Below, piece after piece: positions 29,576-37,321 of a DNA stretch of 64,000 nucleotides (position 1 is its first letter; every line of letters begins with the position of its first letter). The notes beneath the pieces are model-generated. The model was not told where the DNA came from, ran no database searches, and saw nothing but the letters and a program-made list of their open reading frames with translations. This DNA comes from Streptomyces iakyrus (GTDB lineage Bacteria; Actinomycetota; Actinomycetes; Streptomycetales; Streptomycetaceae). The position numbers were made by a program, and so were the translations under genes. The stretch covers positions 1 through 64,000 of the forward strand of contig NZ_JNXI01000038.1 in assembly GCF_000717055.1 (NCBI RefSeq), in the 5' to 3' direction.

Positions 29576-29732
29576 ACGGGATCCAGGATCTCATCCCCTG
29601 CAAAACGGAGGCGAACGGATTTCGACCAGCCCACACAGACGATCTTCGAGCAGTTGACCGAGCAGCCATTCGATCGAGTGATCGAAGATCGATCACCTGA
29701 CCACAACTCCAACCCGCCCTAGATGCCAAGAC

Positions 29733-29858
29733 GTGAAGCTGGTCATCCGCGTCAAACTCCTCCCGACCCCCGAACAAGCATCGGCACTTCAGGCAACCCT
29801 CCACGCCTGCAACGCGGCCGCCAACCACGTCTCCCACACCGCCTTCACGGCGGGGTGA
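29733..29858 (+). pseudogene. Remnant of a TnpB (IS200/IS605-type OrfB) gene, N-terminus only
   Basis: GTG 29733 opens a 41-codon frame starting VKLVIRVKLLPTPEQASAL and continuing to CNAAANHVS before a stop. This is the classical N-terminal segment of TnpB, the RNA-guided nuclease of IS605/IS607-type elements, which is normally ~350-450 residues. Nothing of the RuvC part follows; within 110 nt a tRNA terminator begins. It is an insertion-sequence relic lying between hrpA and the tRNA cluster. A 7-bp inverted repeat (GTGATCG/CGATCAC) lies ~50 nt upstream. Confidence 0.7.
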
Positions 29859-29933
29859 GCTGCGAGCTGGGGAGCCCTCTCTCCGGTAGCGGACGCGGAC
29901 GCTCGTACTCGGGCGTGATCACGGGCATACAAC

Positions 29934-29961
29934 AAGGCCCCGATCCGAAGATCGGGGCCTT
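29934..29961 (-). terminator. Terminator of the Glu-Asp-Phe tRNA cluster
   Basis: A 12-bp perfect stem AAGGCCCCGATC / GATCGGGGCCTT, loop CGAA, directly after tRNA-Phe on the minus strand. Confidence 0.85.
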
Positions 29962-29966
29962 AGCTG

Positions 29967-30040
29967 TGGCTGGGGCCGGGGTCGAACCGGCGACCTTCCG
30001 ATTTTCAGTCGGACGCTCGTACCAACTGAGCTACCCAGCC
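29967..30040 (-). tRNA. tRNA-Phe (anticodon GAA)
   Basis: Acceptor GGCTGGG paired with CCCAGCC, anticodon loop CTGAAAAT, T-loop GTTCGACC; CCA not encoded. Last gene of the minus-strand cluster Glu-Asp-Phe. Confidence 0.95.
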
Positions 30041-30064
30041 AAGAGGTTTCACGTGAAACCTCAG

Positions 30065-30139
30065 CGGTCCTGACGGGATTTGAACCCGCGGCCTCCACCT
30101 TGACAGGGTGGCGAGCACTCCAAACTGCTCCACAGGACC
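30065..30139 (-). tRNA. tRNA-Asp (anticodon GTC), copy 2
   Basis: Same 75-nt sequence as 25463-25537. Middle gene of the Glu-Asp-Phe cluster. Confidence 0.95.
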
Positions 30140-30174
30140 AAGCTTCGTACGACAGTGTCGCACAGGGTGGTGCG

Positions 30175-30247
30175 TGCCCCCAACGGGATTCGAACCCGTG
30201 CTACCGCCTTGAAAGGGCGGCGTCCTAGGCCGCTAGACGATGAGGGC
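30175..30247 (-). tRNA. tRNA-Glu (anticodon TTC)
   Basis: D-arm CGTCTAGCGGCCTAGGACG, anticodon loop CTTTCAAG, T-loop GTTCGAAT. The acceptor GCCCTCA/TGGGGGC carries one U.G pair where a C.G is usual. CCA not encoded. First gene of the cluster. Confidence 0.93.
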
Positions 30248-30327
30248 TATCGGCCCGCCTGGGCGCTTCTCAGCGCGTCGGGGACGTGAGAAGCATATGG
30301 GATGGCGGGAGCTATCGCCAAAACGGT

Positions 30328-31902
30328 TTAGGGAGAGGGCGACGGGGCGGCCTCCGTGGGGGTGCTCGGGGAGGGGGTCGCGCCGGGTTGGTTCTCCTTC
30401 GGGAGGTGGCGGCTGACCTCGGCCGTCGTGAGGCCGAGACCGCCCAGTTCGATCTCGTCCCAGGCCTGGAGGTGGCGGGTGTCCCGGTCGAAGTAGAGGA
30501 TCGACGCCTCGATGGGGTCGGGGTGCTTGCCCTCGATGGCGCGCAGGCCGCTGCCGCCTGTCGAGCCCTCGATGCGGAGCCGGGTGCCGTACTTGAGGAT
30601 CTCCATCTCGTCGTGGTGGAGGTGGCCGGCCAGGACGAGGGGGACCTCTCCGTCGACCCCGCGGGCGGCGGCCGGCTCGTGGGCGATGGCGACGTCCACC
30701 GGGGTGCCGGCCGCGCTCTGGTCGCGCAGGGCCGTGGCCAGGCGGGCGCCGGCCAGTTCCTGGGACTGCCGGGCGCCGATCTGCCGGGAGCGGTCGGGGG
30801 TGAACTGCGGGTCGCCGATGCCGGCGAAGCGCAGGCCCTTGATCGTCTGGGCCTTACCGTCGTCCAGGACGTGGACGTTCTTCAGGCCCTGCAGATAGCG
30901 CTGTGTGATCATCGAGTCGTGGTTGCCGCGGACCCAGACATAGGGGGCGCCGAGGTCCTCGATGGGGTCCAGGAAGCCGTTCTCGGCGGCCGTGCCGTGG
31001 TCCATCGTGTCGCCCGAGTCGACGATCACGTCGACCTTGTACTGCTCCACGAGCGAGGCGATGATCTTCCAGCTCGCCGGGTTCAGATGGATGTCGGAGA
31101 CGTGCAGGACCCGGATCGTGGAGGGGTCGGGCGCGTAGGCGGGGAGCGTAGAGGTGGCGTCGTAGAGCTTGGTCACGTTGGTGACCAGGCGGGCCAATTC
31201 CTTCTGATAGACGTCGAATTCCGTGACGATGCTGCGGGCGTTGCCGACCAGGGAGGGGGCCGAGGTGAGCAGGCCGGAGAACTTGGGTTCCAGGACGGAG
31301 TCGGGGCGCCAGGTGGCGTAGGCGGTGCCGCCCGAGGCGGCGAGCAGGGTGAGGGCCAGGCCGCCGGCGGCCATCGCGCGGCGGGGGCGGCGATAGACCG
31401 CGAGGCCCAGGGCGGTGGCGCCGACGACGACCGCGACGCCGGATCGCACGGCCAGGTCGAGGGTGCCGCGGCCGACGTCCTCGGTGACCTCGTCCTGGAG
31501 GCCGGAGAGGCGTTCGGGGTGGTCGACCAGGGCCTGGGAGCGGTCCGGGTCGAGCTGGTCGACGTTGACGTCCAGGCGGACGGGCGCGATGTGGCTGTTG
31601 AGTTCGAGGGCGCCCAGCGGCGAGATGTTGATCTTCGTCCCGCCGGTGAAGGACGGGCGCAGGGTCATCGTGGTGTTCATGGGGCCGACCGGGACCCGGA
31701 CGTTGCCCACGACCAGCAGGCCCAGCCAGGCGCCGAGGAGGACGACGGCGACGAGTCCCACCGCACGGGTCCAGGGGTGCGGCTGCGCCACGAGCTCGAT
31801 CGTGGTGGGCGCCTGGCGGGAGCGGTAGCGGCGGGCCAGGGCGCGCGGGGCGTTGCGGATGGGTTTCAGGACACTCAGGACTGCGGCGGGGACGCGGGCC
31901 AT
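30328..31902 (-). CDS. Membrane-bound calcineurin-like metallophosphoesterase
   Basis: 524 residues. Hydrophobic segments lie near 48-68, 153-170 and 178-197, enclosing an ~80-residue extracytoplasmic stretch. The phosphoesterase domain follows with all metal-binding blocks: VSDIHLN (269-275), SGDTMD (296-301), GNHDS (326-330) and AGHLHHDE. The tail is a Pro/Ser/Thr-rich run. Streptomyces carry this as a conserved membrane phosphohydrolase; the substrate is unknown. The start is 83 nt from the divergent 31986 gene. Confidence 0.9.
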   Translation of the reverse strand: MARVPAAVLSVLKPIRNAPRALARRYRSRQAPTTIELVAQPHPWTRAVGLVAVVLLGAWLGLLVVGNVRVPVGPMNTTMTLRPSFTGGTKINISPLGALELNSHIAPVRLDVNVDQLDPDRSQALVDHPERLSGLQDEVTEDVGRGTLDLAVRSGVAVVVGATALGLAVYRRPRRAMAAGGLALTLLAASGGTAYATWRPDSVLEPKFSGLLTSAPSLVGNARSIVTEFDVYQKELARLVTNVTKLYDATSTLPAYAPDPSTIRVLHVSDIHLNPASWKIIASLVEQYKVDVIVDSGDTMDHGTAAENGFLDPIEDLGAPYVWVRGNHDSMITQRYLQGLKNVHVLDDGKAQTIKGLRFAGIGDPQFTPDRSRQIGARQSQELAGARLATALRDQSAAGTPVDVAIAHEPAAARGVDGEVPLVLAGHLHHDEMEILKYGTRLRIEGSTGGSGLRAIEGKHPDPIEASILYFDRDTRHLQAWDEIELGGLGLTTAEVSRHLPKENQPGATPSPSTPTEAAPSPSP

Positions 31903-31985
31903 TGATCCCGTATGCCCAAGTGCGCGGCCGGATATGCGGCGCCGGGAGGCTCTCGTACGGCGGGGGTGTGGCCGACAATGGGCCT

Positions 31986-32336
31986 GTGCTGGAGATGACG
32001 CGTGAGGAGTTCGAGGAGCTGGTCGCCGAGGCGCTCGACCGGATCCCGCCGGAGTTGACCCGACTGATGGACAACGTCGCGGTGTTCGTCGAGGACGAGC
32101 CGCCGGCGGACGATCCCGAGTTGCTCGGGCTGTACGAGGGGACTCCGCTGACCGACCGGGGGGAGTGGTACGCCGGTGTGCTGCCGGACCGGATCACCGT
32201 CTACCGGAATTCGACGCTGCGGATGTGCGAGTCGCGGGAGGACGTCGTCGCGGAGACGGAGATCACCGTGGTGCACGAGATCGCGCACCACTTCGGCATC
32301 GACGACGAGCGCCTTCACGCCCTGGGCTACGGCTGA
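31986..32336 (+). CDS. Zincin-like metallopeptidase family protein (DUF1025 type)
   Basis: 116 residues from GTG 31986. It shows MTREEFEELVAEALDRIPPEL at the N-terminus and an ITVVHEIAHHFGIDDERL zinc motif (HExxH with a following His/Asp) near the C-terminus. This small minimal-zincin family is common in actinobacteria; proteolytic activity is not established. GACAAT lies 6 nt before the GTG, so the mRNA may also be leaderless. Confidence 0.87.
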   Translation: MLEMTREEFEELVAEALDRIPPELTRLMDNVAVFVEDEPPADDPELLGLYEGTPLTDRGEWYAGVLPDRITVYRNSTLRMCESREDVVAETEITVVHEIAHHFGIDDERLHALGYG

Positions 32337-32423
32337 CCGGGTTGTGAATGCGGGGCGCGTGTCCTCTTGTGGGCGGCGGGAGTTGGAGGTGTTGACTCCA
32401 TCACCCTTTCCGGAGGTGGCCCC

Positions 32424-32954
32424 GTGCGCCCCTTGTACGTACCCGTCCGACTGGCCGCCACGGTCGTGGCGGTCGCCGCTGCCGCCGGCTGCATGAGCGT
32501 CGGCGACGATGCGGGTGGGAGCGTCAAGCCGTCGCACTCCGCCGGGCAGCGGGGCGGCGAGGCGCCCGACGGCGGGCCGGCGGTGTCGGGCGGTGGCGCG
32601 GGGTTCGGCGCGGCCGGTGCTGAGGGGGAGCGCAGGCGCGGCAAGGGCGAGAAGCGCAAGAAGGGCAAGGGGGGCGGGGCGGGGGCGTCGGCGTCCCCCG
32701 AGGCGTCGCCGAGCGCCGACGCGAGCCCGACGGCGCCGGGGCAGGTGGAGCCGGGGAAGCCGCCGCGGCCGACGGTGAAGCCGCCGGCCCCGCCGACGCC
32801 CACCCGGACGGCCGAGCCGGAGCCCACGCCGACGCAGCAGGAGCCGACGACGTCTCCGGAGCCGACGCCGGAGCCGTCGTCGTCGGCGCACGAGCCGCCG
32901 GGGCCGCAGCTCGCCCAGCGGGAGCCGGCGCCGGAGGCGGGGGCGCCGGCGTAA
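32424..32954 (+). CDS. Small Pro/Thr/Glu-rich lipoprotein
   Basis: 176 residues from GTG 32424 with GGAGGTGG 7 nt upstream. A signal peptide with lipobox AAAAGC is followed by a low-complexity tail: a Lys/Gly-rich patch, then Pro-Thr-Glu repeats typical of a wall-spanning linker. No folded domain is visible. It may serve as a spacer or tether on the cell surface; function unknown. Confidence 0.6.
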   Translation: MRPLYVPVRLAATVVAVAAAAGCMSVGDDAGGSVKPSHSAGQRGGEAPDGGPAVSGGGAGFGAAGAEGERRRGKGEKRKKGKGGGAGASASPEASPSADASPTAPGQVEPGKPPRPTVKPPAPPTPTRTAEPEPTPTQQEPTTSPEPTPEPSSSAHEPPGPQLAQREPAPEAGAPA

Positions 32955-33277
32955 GGGGGCGGAAGGGGCGCCGGAAGTTTCCTCCTGGGGCGGGAACAAT
33001 CCCGGCCGGGGGGTGGTTGGAGTCCTCGGGACGCTGTCCGGTCGTCGGGCGGCTGCCCACTGCCGTCTGCACAGTCCGGTTTGCCTTGTGGGGCCCGGAG
33101 TGCGTATGGTGGCAGATCGTTTGATCCCATCTTGCCCGGCGCCACTGCAGAGCGCGCCGTGTGGCGCGTACTCTCCCTTGCCGTGGTGGACCGCATTGAG
33201 GCGGTCGTATTGCGAATCGCGAATCACGGAGTTGACGGGCGCGTGCCGACTGAGACTCCGGAAGGTTTCGCATTCGC
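32955..33277. other. Upstream region of the DEAD-box helicase
   Basis: About 320 nt without a convincing gene. The last 100 nt are less GC-rich and should hold the helicase promoter and 5' UTR. No clear Shine-Dalgarno beyond GGAAGG (33260) is seen. Cold-shock-type control is plausible for such helicases but not shown here. Confidence 0.35.
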
Positions 33278-35152
33278 ATGTCCATCGCCAGTACTGATCA
33301 CGTCGTCGTGCCCGAGAACGAGGCAGCCGAGGACGCCCCCGAGGTCACCTTCGCGGACCTCGGTCTCCCCGAAGGCGTTGTGCGCAAGCTCGCGCAGAAC
33401 GGCGTGACCACCCCCTTCCCGATCCAGGCCGCGACCATTCCGGACGCCCTGGCCGGCAAGGACATCCTCGGCCGTGGCCGTACCGGCTCCGGCAAGACCC
33501 TGTCGTTCGGTCTGCCGACCCTGGCGCGTCTCGCCGGCGGCCGCACCGAGAAGCACAAGCCGCGCGCGGTCATCCTCACCCCGACCCGTGAGCTCGCGAT
33601 GCAGGTCGCGGACGCCCTCCAGCCCTACGGCGACGTCGTCGGCCTGAAGATGAAGGTCGTCTGCGGCGGTACGTCGATGGGCAACCAGATCTACGCCCTG
33701 GAGCGCGGCGTCGACGTCCTCGTCGCGACGCCGGGCCGGCTGCGCGACATCATCAACCGTGGCGCCTGCTCCCTGGAGAACGTCGAGGTCGCCGTCCTCG
33801 ACGAGGCTGACCAGATGTCCGATCTGGGCTTCCTGCCCGAGGTCACCGAGCTGCTCGACCAGGTCCCGGCCGGCGGCCAGCGGATGCTGTTCTCGGCCAC
33901 GATGGAGAACGAGATCTCCACCCTGGTCAAGCGTTATCTGAGCAACCCGGTCACGCACGAGGTCGACAGCGCCCAGGGCAACGTCACGACCATGTCGCAC
34001 CACATCCTCATCGTGAAGCCCAAGGACAAGGCGCCGGTCACCGCCGCGATCGCCTCCCGCAAGGGCCGCACGATCATCTTCGTCCGCACCCAGCTGGGCG
34101 CCGACCGTATCGCCGAGCAGCTGTGCGACGCCGGTGTGAAGGCCGACGCGCTGCACGGCGGTATGACGCAGGGCGCGCGCACCCGCGTGCTGGAGGACTT
34201 CAAGAAGGGCTACGTCAACGCGCTCGTCGCGACCGACGTCGCCGCCCGCGGTATCCACGTCGACGGCATCGACCTGGTGCTGAACGTGGACCCGGCCGGG
34301 GACCACAAGGACTACCTGCACCGGTCCGGCCGTACCGCGCGTGCGGGCCGCTCCGGCACCGTCGTGTCGCTGTCCCTGCCGCACCAGCGGCGCCAGATCT
34401 TCCGGCTGATGGAGGACGCGGGCGTCGACGCCTCGCGTCACATCATCCAGGGCGCCGGTGCCTTCGACCCGGAGGTCGCCGAGATCACCGGTGCCCGGTC
34501 GATGACCGAGGTGCAGGCCGAGTCCGTGGGCAACGCCGCGCAGCAGGCCGAGCGTGAGGTCGCCCAGCTCACCAAGGAGCTGGAGCGGGCGCAGCGGCGT
34601 GCGAACGAGCTGCGCGAGGAGGCCGACCGCCTGATCGCCCGGATCGCCCGCGAGCAGGGTGAGGACCCCGAGGCCGCGGTGGCCGAGGCCCAGGCTGCGG
34701 TGGTGGCCGCGGCGGCCGAGGTGTCCGTGCCCGAGCAGCCGGCGGCGCAGGACGTCGACCGGGCGGACCGGGACGACCGTGGTGGTCGTGGCTTCGAGCG
34801 TCGTGACGACAGCCGTGGTGGCGGTTTCCGCCGGGACGACCGTCGTGATGACCGGGGTGGCCGTTCCTTCGAGCGTCGTGACGACCGTGGTGGTCGTGGC
34901 TTCGAGCGTCGTGACGACAGCCGTGGTGGCGGTTTCCGCCGGGACGACCGTCCGGGCCGCTCCTTCGAGCGCCGGGACGAGCGCGGTGGGCACCGTGGCA
35001 GCGACCGCCCGTTCAATCGCGACCGCCAGGGCGACCGCCCCGGCTTCCGCTCCTCCGGCCACGACCGCCCCTCCGGCCGTCGTGACGACCACCGCGGCGG
35101 CGGTTCGTTCCAGCGCCGCGAGGACAAGCCGCGCTGGAAGCGCAACGGCTGA
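33278..35152 (+). CDS. DEAD-box ATP-dependent RNA helicase
   Basis: 624 residues. Q-motif FADLGLPEGVV...TPFPIQ (~25-50), Walker A GRTGSGKT (67-74), DEAD (175-178), SAT in MLFSATMENE, and HRSGRTARAGRSG. A Gln/Glu/Ala-rich helical stretch covers ~415-480. The last ~130 residues are an Arg/Asp/Gly-rich repetitive tail (RDDRGGRGFERRDDSRGGG type) that probably binds RNA and may promote condensates. It resembles CsdA/RhlE-type cold-shock helicases. Followed by a strong hairpin. Confidence 0.93.
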   Translation: MSIASTDHVVVPENEAAEDAPEVTFADLGLPEGVVRKLAQNGVTTPFPIQAATIPDALAGKDILGRGRTGSGKTLSFGLPTLARLAGGRTEKHKPRAVILTPTRELAMQVADALQPYGDVVGLKMKVVCGGTSMGNQIYALERGVDVLVATPGRLRDIINRGACSLENVEVAVLDEADQMSDLGFLPEVTELLDQVPAGGQRMLFSATMENEISTLVKRYLSNPVTHEVDSAQGNVTTMSHHILIVKPKDKAPVTAAIASRKGRTIIFVRTQLGADRIAEQLCDAGVKADALHGGMTQGARTRVLEDFKKGYVNALVATDVAARGIHVDGIDLVLNVDPAGDHKDYLHRSGRTARAGRSGTVVSLSLPHQRRQIFRLMEDAGVDASRHIIQGAGAFDPEVAEITGARSMTEVQAESVGNAAQQAEREVAQLTKELERAQRRANELREEADRLIARIAREQGEDPEAAVAEAQAAVVAAAAEVSVPEQPAAQDVDRADRDDRGGRGFERRDDSRGGGFRRDDRRDDRGGRSFERRDDRGGRGFERRDDSRGGGFRRDDRPGRSFERRDERGGHRGSDRPFNRDRQGDRPGFRSSGHDRPSGRRDDHRGGGSFQRREDKPRWKRNG

Positions 35153-35165
35153 CATCAGCGCATGA

Positions 35166-35207
35166 GGAGCGCCGTGCTCCGCCCCAACGGGCGGGCCACG
35201 GCGCTCC
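35166..35207 (+). terminator. Terminator of the DEAD-box helicase gene
   Basis: An 11-bp perfect stem GGAGCGCCGTG / CACGGCGCTCC with a nested GCCC/GGGC stem in the loop, 13 nt after the stop. Confidence 0.8.
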
Positions 35208-35368
35208 GTCGTTGCGGCGCGGGCTGCGCGGGGGCCGGGCTGACCCGCCCGGACGGGCCGGTTCATGTCCCTCATCGGCCCAGTTCGTCCCTCCGGCAGG
35301 GCCGTGACCCCGATACCCGATCGGAGTCCCGGCGTCGTCCGGCTATGCTCGTGGGGGCGACATCGCCT

Positions 35369-35441
35369 GGGCCCTTAGCTCAATTGGCAGAGCAGTGGAC
35401 TTTTAATCCATTGGTTGTGGGTTCGAGTCCCACAGGGCCTA
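35369..35441 (+). tRNA. tRNA-Lys (anticodon TTT)
   Basis: Acceptor GGGCCCT/AGGGCCT (first pair G.U), D-arm AGCTCAATTGGCAGAGC, anticodon loop CTTTTAAT, T-loop GTTCGAGT; CCA not encoded. Confidence 0.95.
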
Positions 35442-35445
35442 CAGA

Positions 35446-35482
35446 AGAGCCCCGGTCCGGATCATCTCCGGGCCGGGGCTCT
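35446..35482. terminator. Bidirectional hairpin between tRNA-Lys and the sigma factor gene
   Basis: A 15-bp stem AGAGCCCCGGTCCGG / CCGGGCCGGGGCTCT (one G.U), loop ATCATCT, lying between two convergent genes. Confidence 0.85.
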
Positions 35483-35501
35483 CGCCGTTGCTGGGGGCGT
35501 G

Positions 35502-36362
35502 TCAGCTCGTGGTCAGCATGCCCGACCGCAGGCGTGCCACCGTGCGTGAGATCAGCCGGGAGACGTGCATCTGCGAGATGCCGAGCCGGGCGCCGATCTC
35601 CGCCTGGGTCAGTTCCTCCACGAAGCGCAGGTGGAGGATGAGGCGCTGGCGCTCGTCGAGTTCGGCGACGAGCGGGGCCAGGGCGTGGAAGTCCTCGACG
35701 AGTTCGAGGGCCGGGTCCTCCTCGCCGATGAACTGCGACAGCGTCGTGTCGCTCTCGTCCGGGTCGCCGGTGACGGTCGCGTCGAGGGAGGAGGAGAGGT
35801 AGCCGTTGGCCGCGATCTGGGCCTCGACGACCTCCTCCTCCGACAGGTTCATCAGGGCCGCCAGTTCGGCCACCTTGGGGGCGCGGCCGAGGCGGGAGGA
35901 CAGTTCCTCGGTGGCCTTGGCGAGTTCCGTACGGGCCTCCTGGAGGCGGCGCGGCACATGCACGGCCCAGGACGTGTCCCGGAAGAACCGCTTGATCTCG
36001 CCGATGATGTACGGCACCGCGAAGCTGGTGAACTGCACCTCGCGGGAGACCTCGAACCGGTCGATGGCCTTGATCAGCCCGATGACGCCGACCTGGACGA
36101 TGTCCTCCATCGACTGCCCGCTGGTGCGGAACCGGCGGGCCGCGAAGCGCACCAGCGACATGTTCATCTCGATGAGCGTGTTGCGGGCGTACTGGTATTC
36201 GGGCGTGCCCTCCTCGAGGACGGCGAGCCGGTCGAGGAACTGCCCGGTCAGCCCGCGCGCGTCCTGCGGGGCGAGCTTCTGGGGTTCGGCGATCTGCGGC
36301 AGCTCCTCACCGGTGTAGGTGGCGGAATCCGTCGTCGTGCCGATGCGCATGGTCGCCGTCAC
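35502..36362 (-). CDS. RNA polymerase sigma factor, SigB/SigF family
   Basis: 286 residues from GTG 36362 with GAGGGAGGG just upstream. Region 2 is LIEMNMSLVRFAARRF...SMEDIVQVGVIGLIKAIDRFE...FTSFAVPYIIGEIKRFFRD, region 3 is VHVPRRLQEARTELAKATEEL, and region 4 is LILHLRFVEELTQAEIGARLGISQMHVSRLI. This is the general-stress/sporulation sigma group controlled by partner switching. No RsbW/RsbV-type anti-sigma pair is adjacent, but an RsbU-like phosphatase and a stressosome operon lie 1-6 kb away. A dyad at 36592-36609 sits ~230 nt upstream. Confidence 0.92.
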   Translation of the reverse strand: MTATMRIGTTTDSATYTGEELPQIAEPQKLAPQDARGLTGQFLDRLAVLEEGTPEYQYARNTLIEMNMSLVRFAARRFRTSGQSMEDIVQVGVIGLIKAIDRFEVSREVQFTSFAVPYIIGEIKRFFRDTSWAVHVPRRLQEARTELAKATEELSSRLGRAPKVAELAALMNLSEEEVVEAQIAANGYLSSSLDATVTGDPDESDTTLSQFIGEEDPALELVEDFHALAPLVAELDERQRLILHLRFVEELTQAEIGARLGISQMHVSRLISRTVARLRSGMLTTS

Positions 36363-36693
36363 GGGCCCTCCCTCTCAGTCCGGCCCGCTCCGATCCCCCG
36401 ACAGGCCACCTCAAGCGCCGCTACCCGCCCTCGCCCCGGTCATGCCTGGCATATGCCCCGGCGAGACCTTGACCACAGTCGGCGCAGGTCGAGGCGGTGT
36501 CGGGGTACCCGGACCGGTACTGCGACGGCACGGGCAGGGAGGGTGGGCGGTGGGGTGCGCGAGAAAAAGCCATGGGGCTCACGGAACGGACAGTTGTCGT
36601 TTGACAACTATAGGTGGAGGGCAACAGCCTAGGCGTGCCGGACGTGCGCGGGGAAGGGACCGGAAGGTCCGACTCCGTGCGACGGCGAGAATT
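36363..36693. other. Region between the sigma factor and the MarR gene
   Basis: About 330 nt without a gene. It holds the 36592-36609 dyad and, on the minus strand, a TATAGT hexamer overlapping it, the best candidate -10 for the sigma factor gene. Otherwise nothing is recognised. Confidence 0.35.
36592..36609. promoter_or_regulatory. Inverted repeat AGTTGTC-N4-GACAACT
   Basis: Perfect 7-bp arms around GTTT. It is typical in size and form for a MarR-family operator and lies between the MarR gene end and the sigma factor gene, both on the minus strand. The flanking TATAGT on the minus strand suggests overlap with a -10 element. Confidence 0.45.
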
Positions 36694-37188
36694 TCAGGCA
36701 GTCCGGGTACCGGACGAGCGGGAGTCTTCGGAGTCGTCGTGTATCTGGGCCGCCGCCGCGTCGCAGAACGCCTCGAGACCCTGCAGCAGCGCGACCCGCT
36801 TCGCCGCGGGCATCTGGTCGAGCACCGCGCGCAGCGCGTCCTCCCGGCGCGTGCGCAGGTCGGCCAGGAAGGCGCGGCCCCGGCCGCTGAGGTGCAGGCG
36901 GACCTCGCGCCGGTCGGCCGGACTCACCTCCCGCTCGACGAACCCGGCCGCCTGCAACCGGTCGCACAGCCGGCTGGTCGAGGGCGGTGTGGAGGCGAGC
37001 GAATCGGCGAGCGTCCGCAGGTTGATGCCCTCGTGGTGTTCGAGCATGAGCAGCACCCGCAGTTGGGACGCGGAGGCCGGCGCGGTCGAGGCCCGGCCCC
37101 ACAGGACTTCCAGCAACTCCGCAGCCGTGGAGGTCACACGGGCGACCTCAGCGGGCTCGGGGCGGGGTCGGAGGGAAGTCACAGTCAC
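36694..37188 (-). CDS. MarR-family transcriptional regulator
   Basis: 164 residues. Winged-helix MarR fold: SASQLRVLLMLEHHEGINLRTLADSLASTPPSTSRLCDRLQAAGFVEREVSPADRREVRLHLSGRGRAFL (HTH plus wing with the DRR signature). Start GTG 37188 or GTG 37182. It is divergent from the RsbU-like phosphatase gene and upstream of the sigma factor gene, so it may connect a chemical signal to that stress circuit (inference). Confidence 0.88.
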   Translation of the reverse strand: MTVTSLRPRPEPAEVARVTSTAAELLEVLWGRASTAPASASQLRVLLMLEHHEGINLRTLADSLASTPPSTSRLCDRLQAAGFVEREVSPADRREVRLHLSGRGRAFLADLRTRREDALRAVLDQMPAAKRVALLQGLEAFCDAAAAQIHDDSEDSRSSGTRTA

Positions 37189-37321
37189 ACTCTCGCAGGC
37201 ACCGGGATGGCCGTCAGCGTACTAGGCGTGTCGTGAACCGCCCGGGACCTGCCTCCCGCCCGTGGACAAGGACCGTTTCCCCGGACGCTCGGCGTCCCAC
37301 CGAGGATGGTGAAAGACCACC

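Noticed and set aside
25562..29722. A 1386-codon open frame antisense to hrpA
   Set aside because: It mirrors hrpA in the complementary frame; long antisense frames are routine at ~72% GC and its protein is composition-driven (Arg/Leu/Val/Asp repeats without domains).
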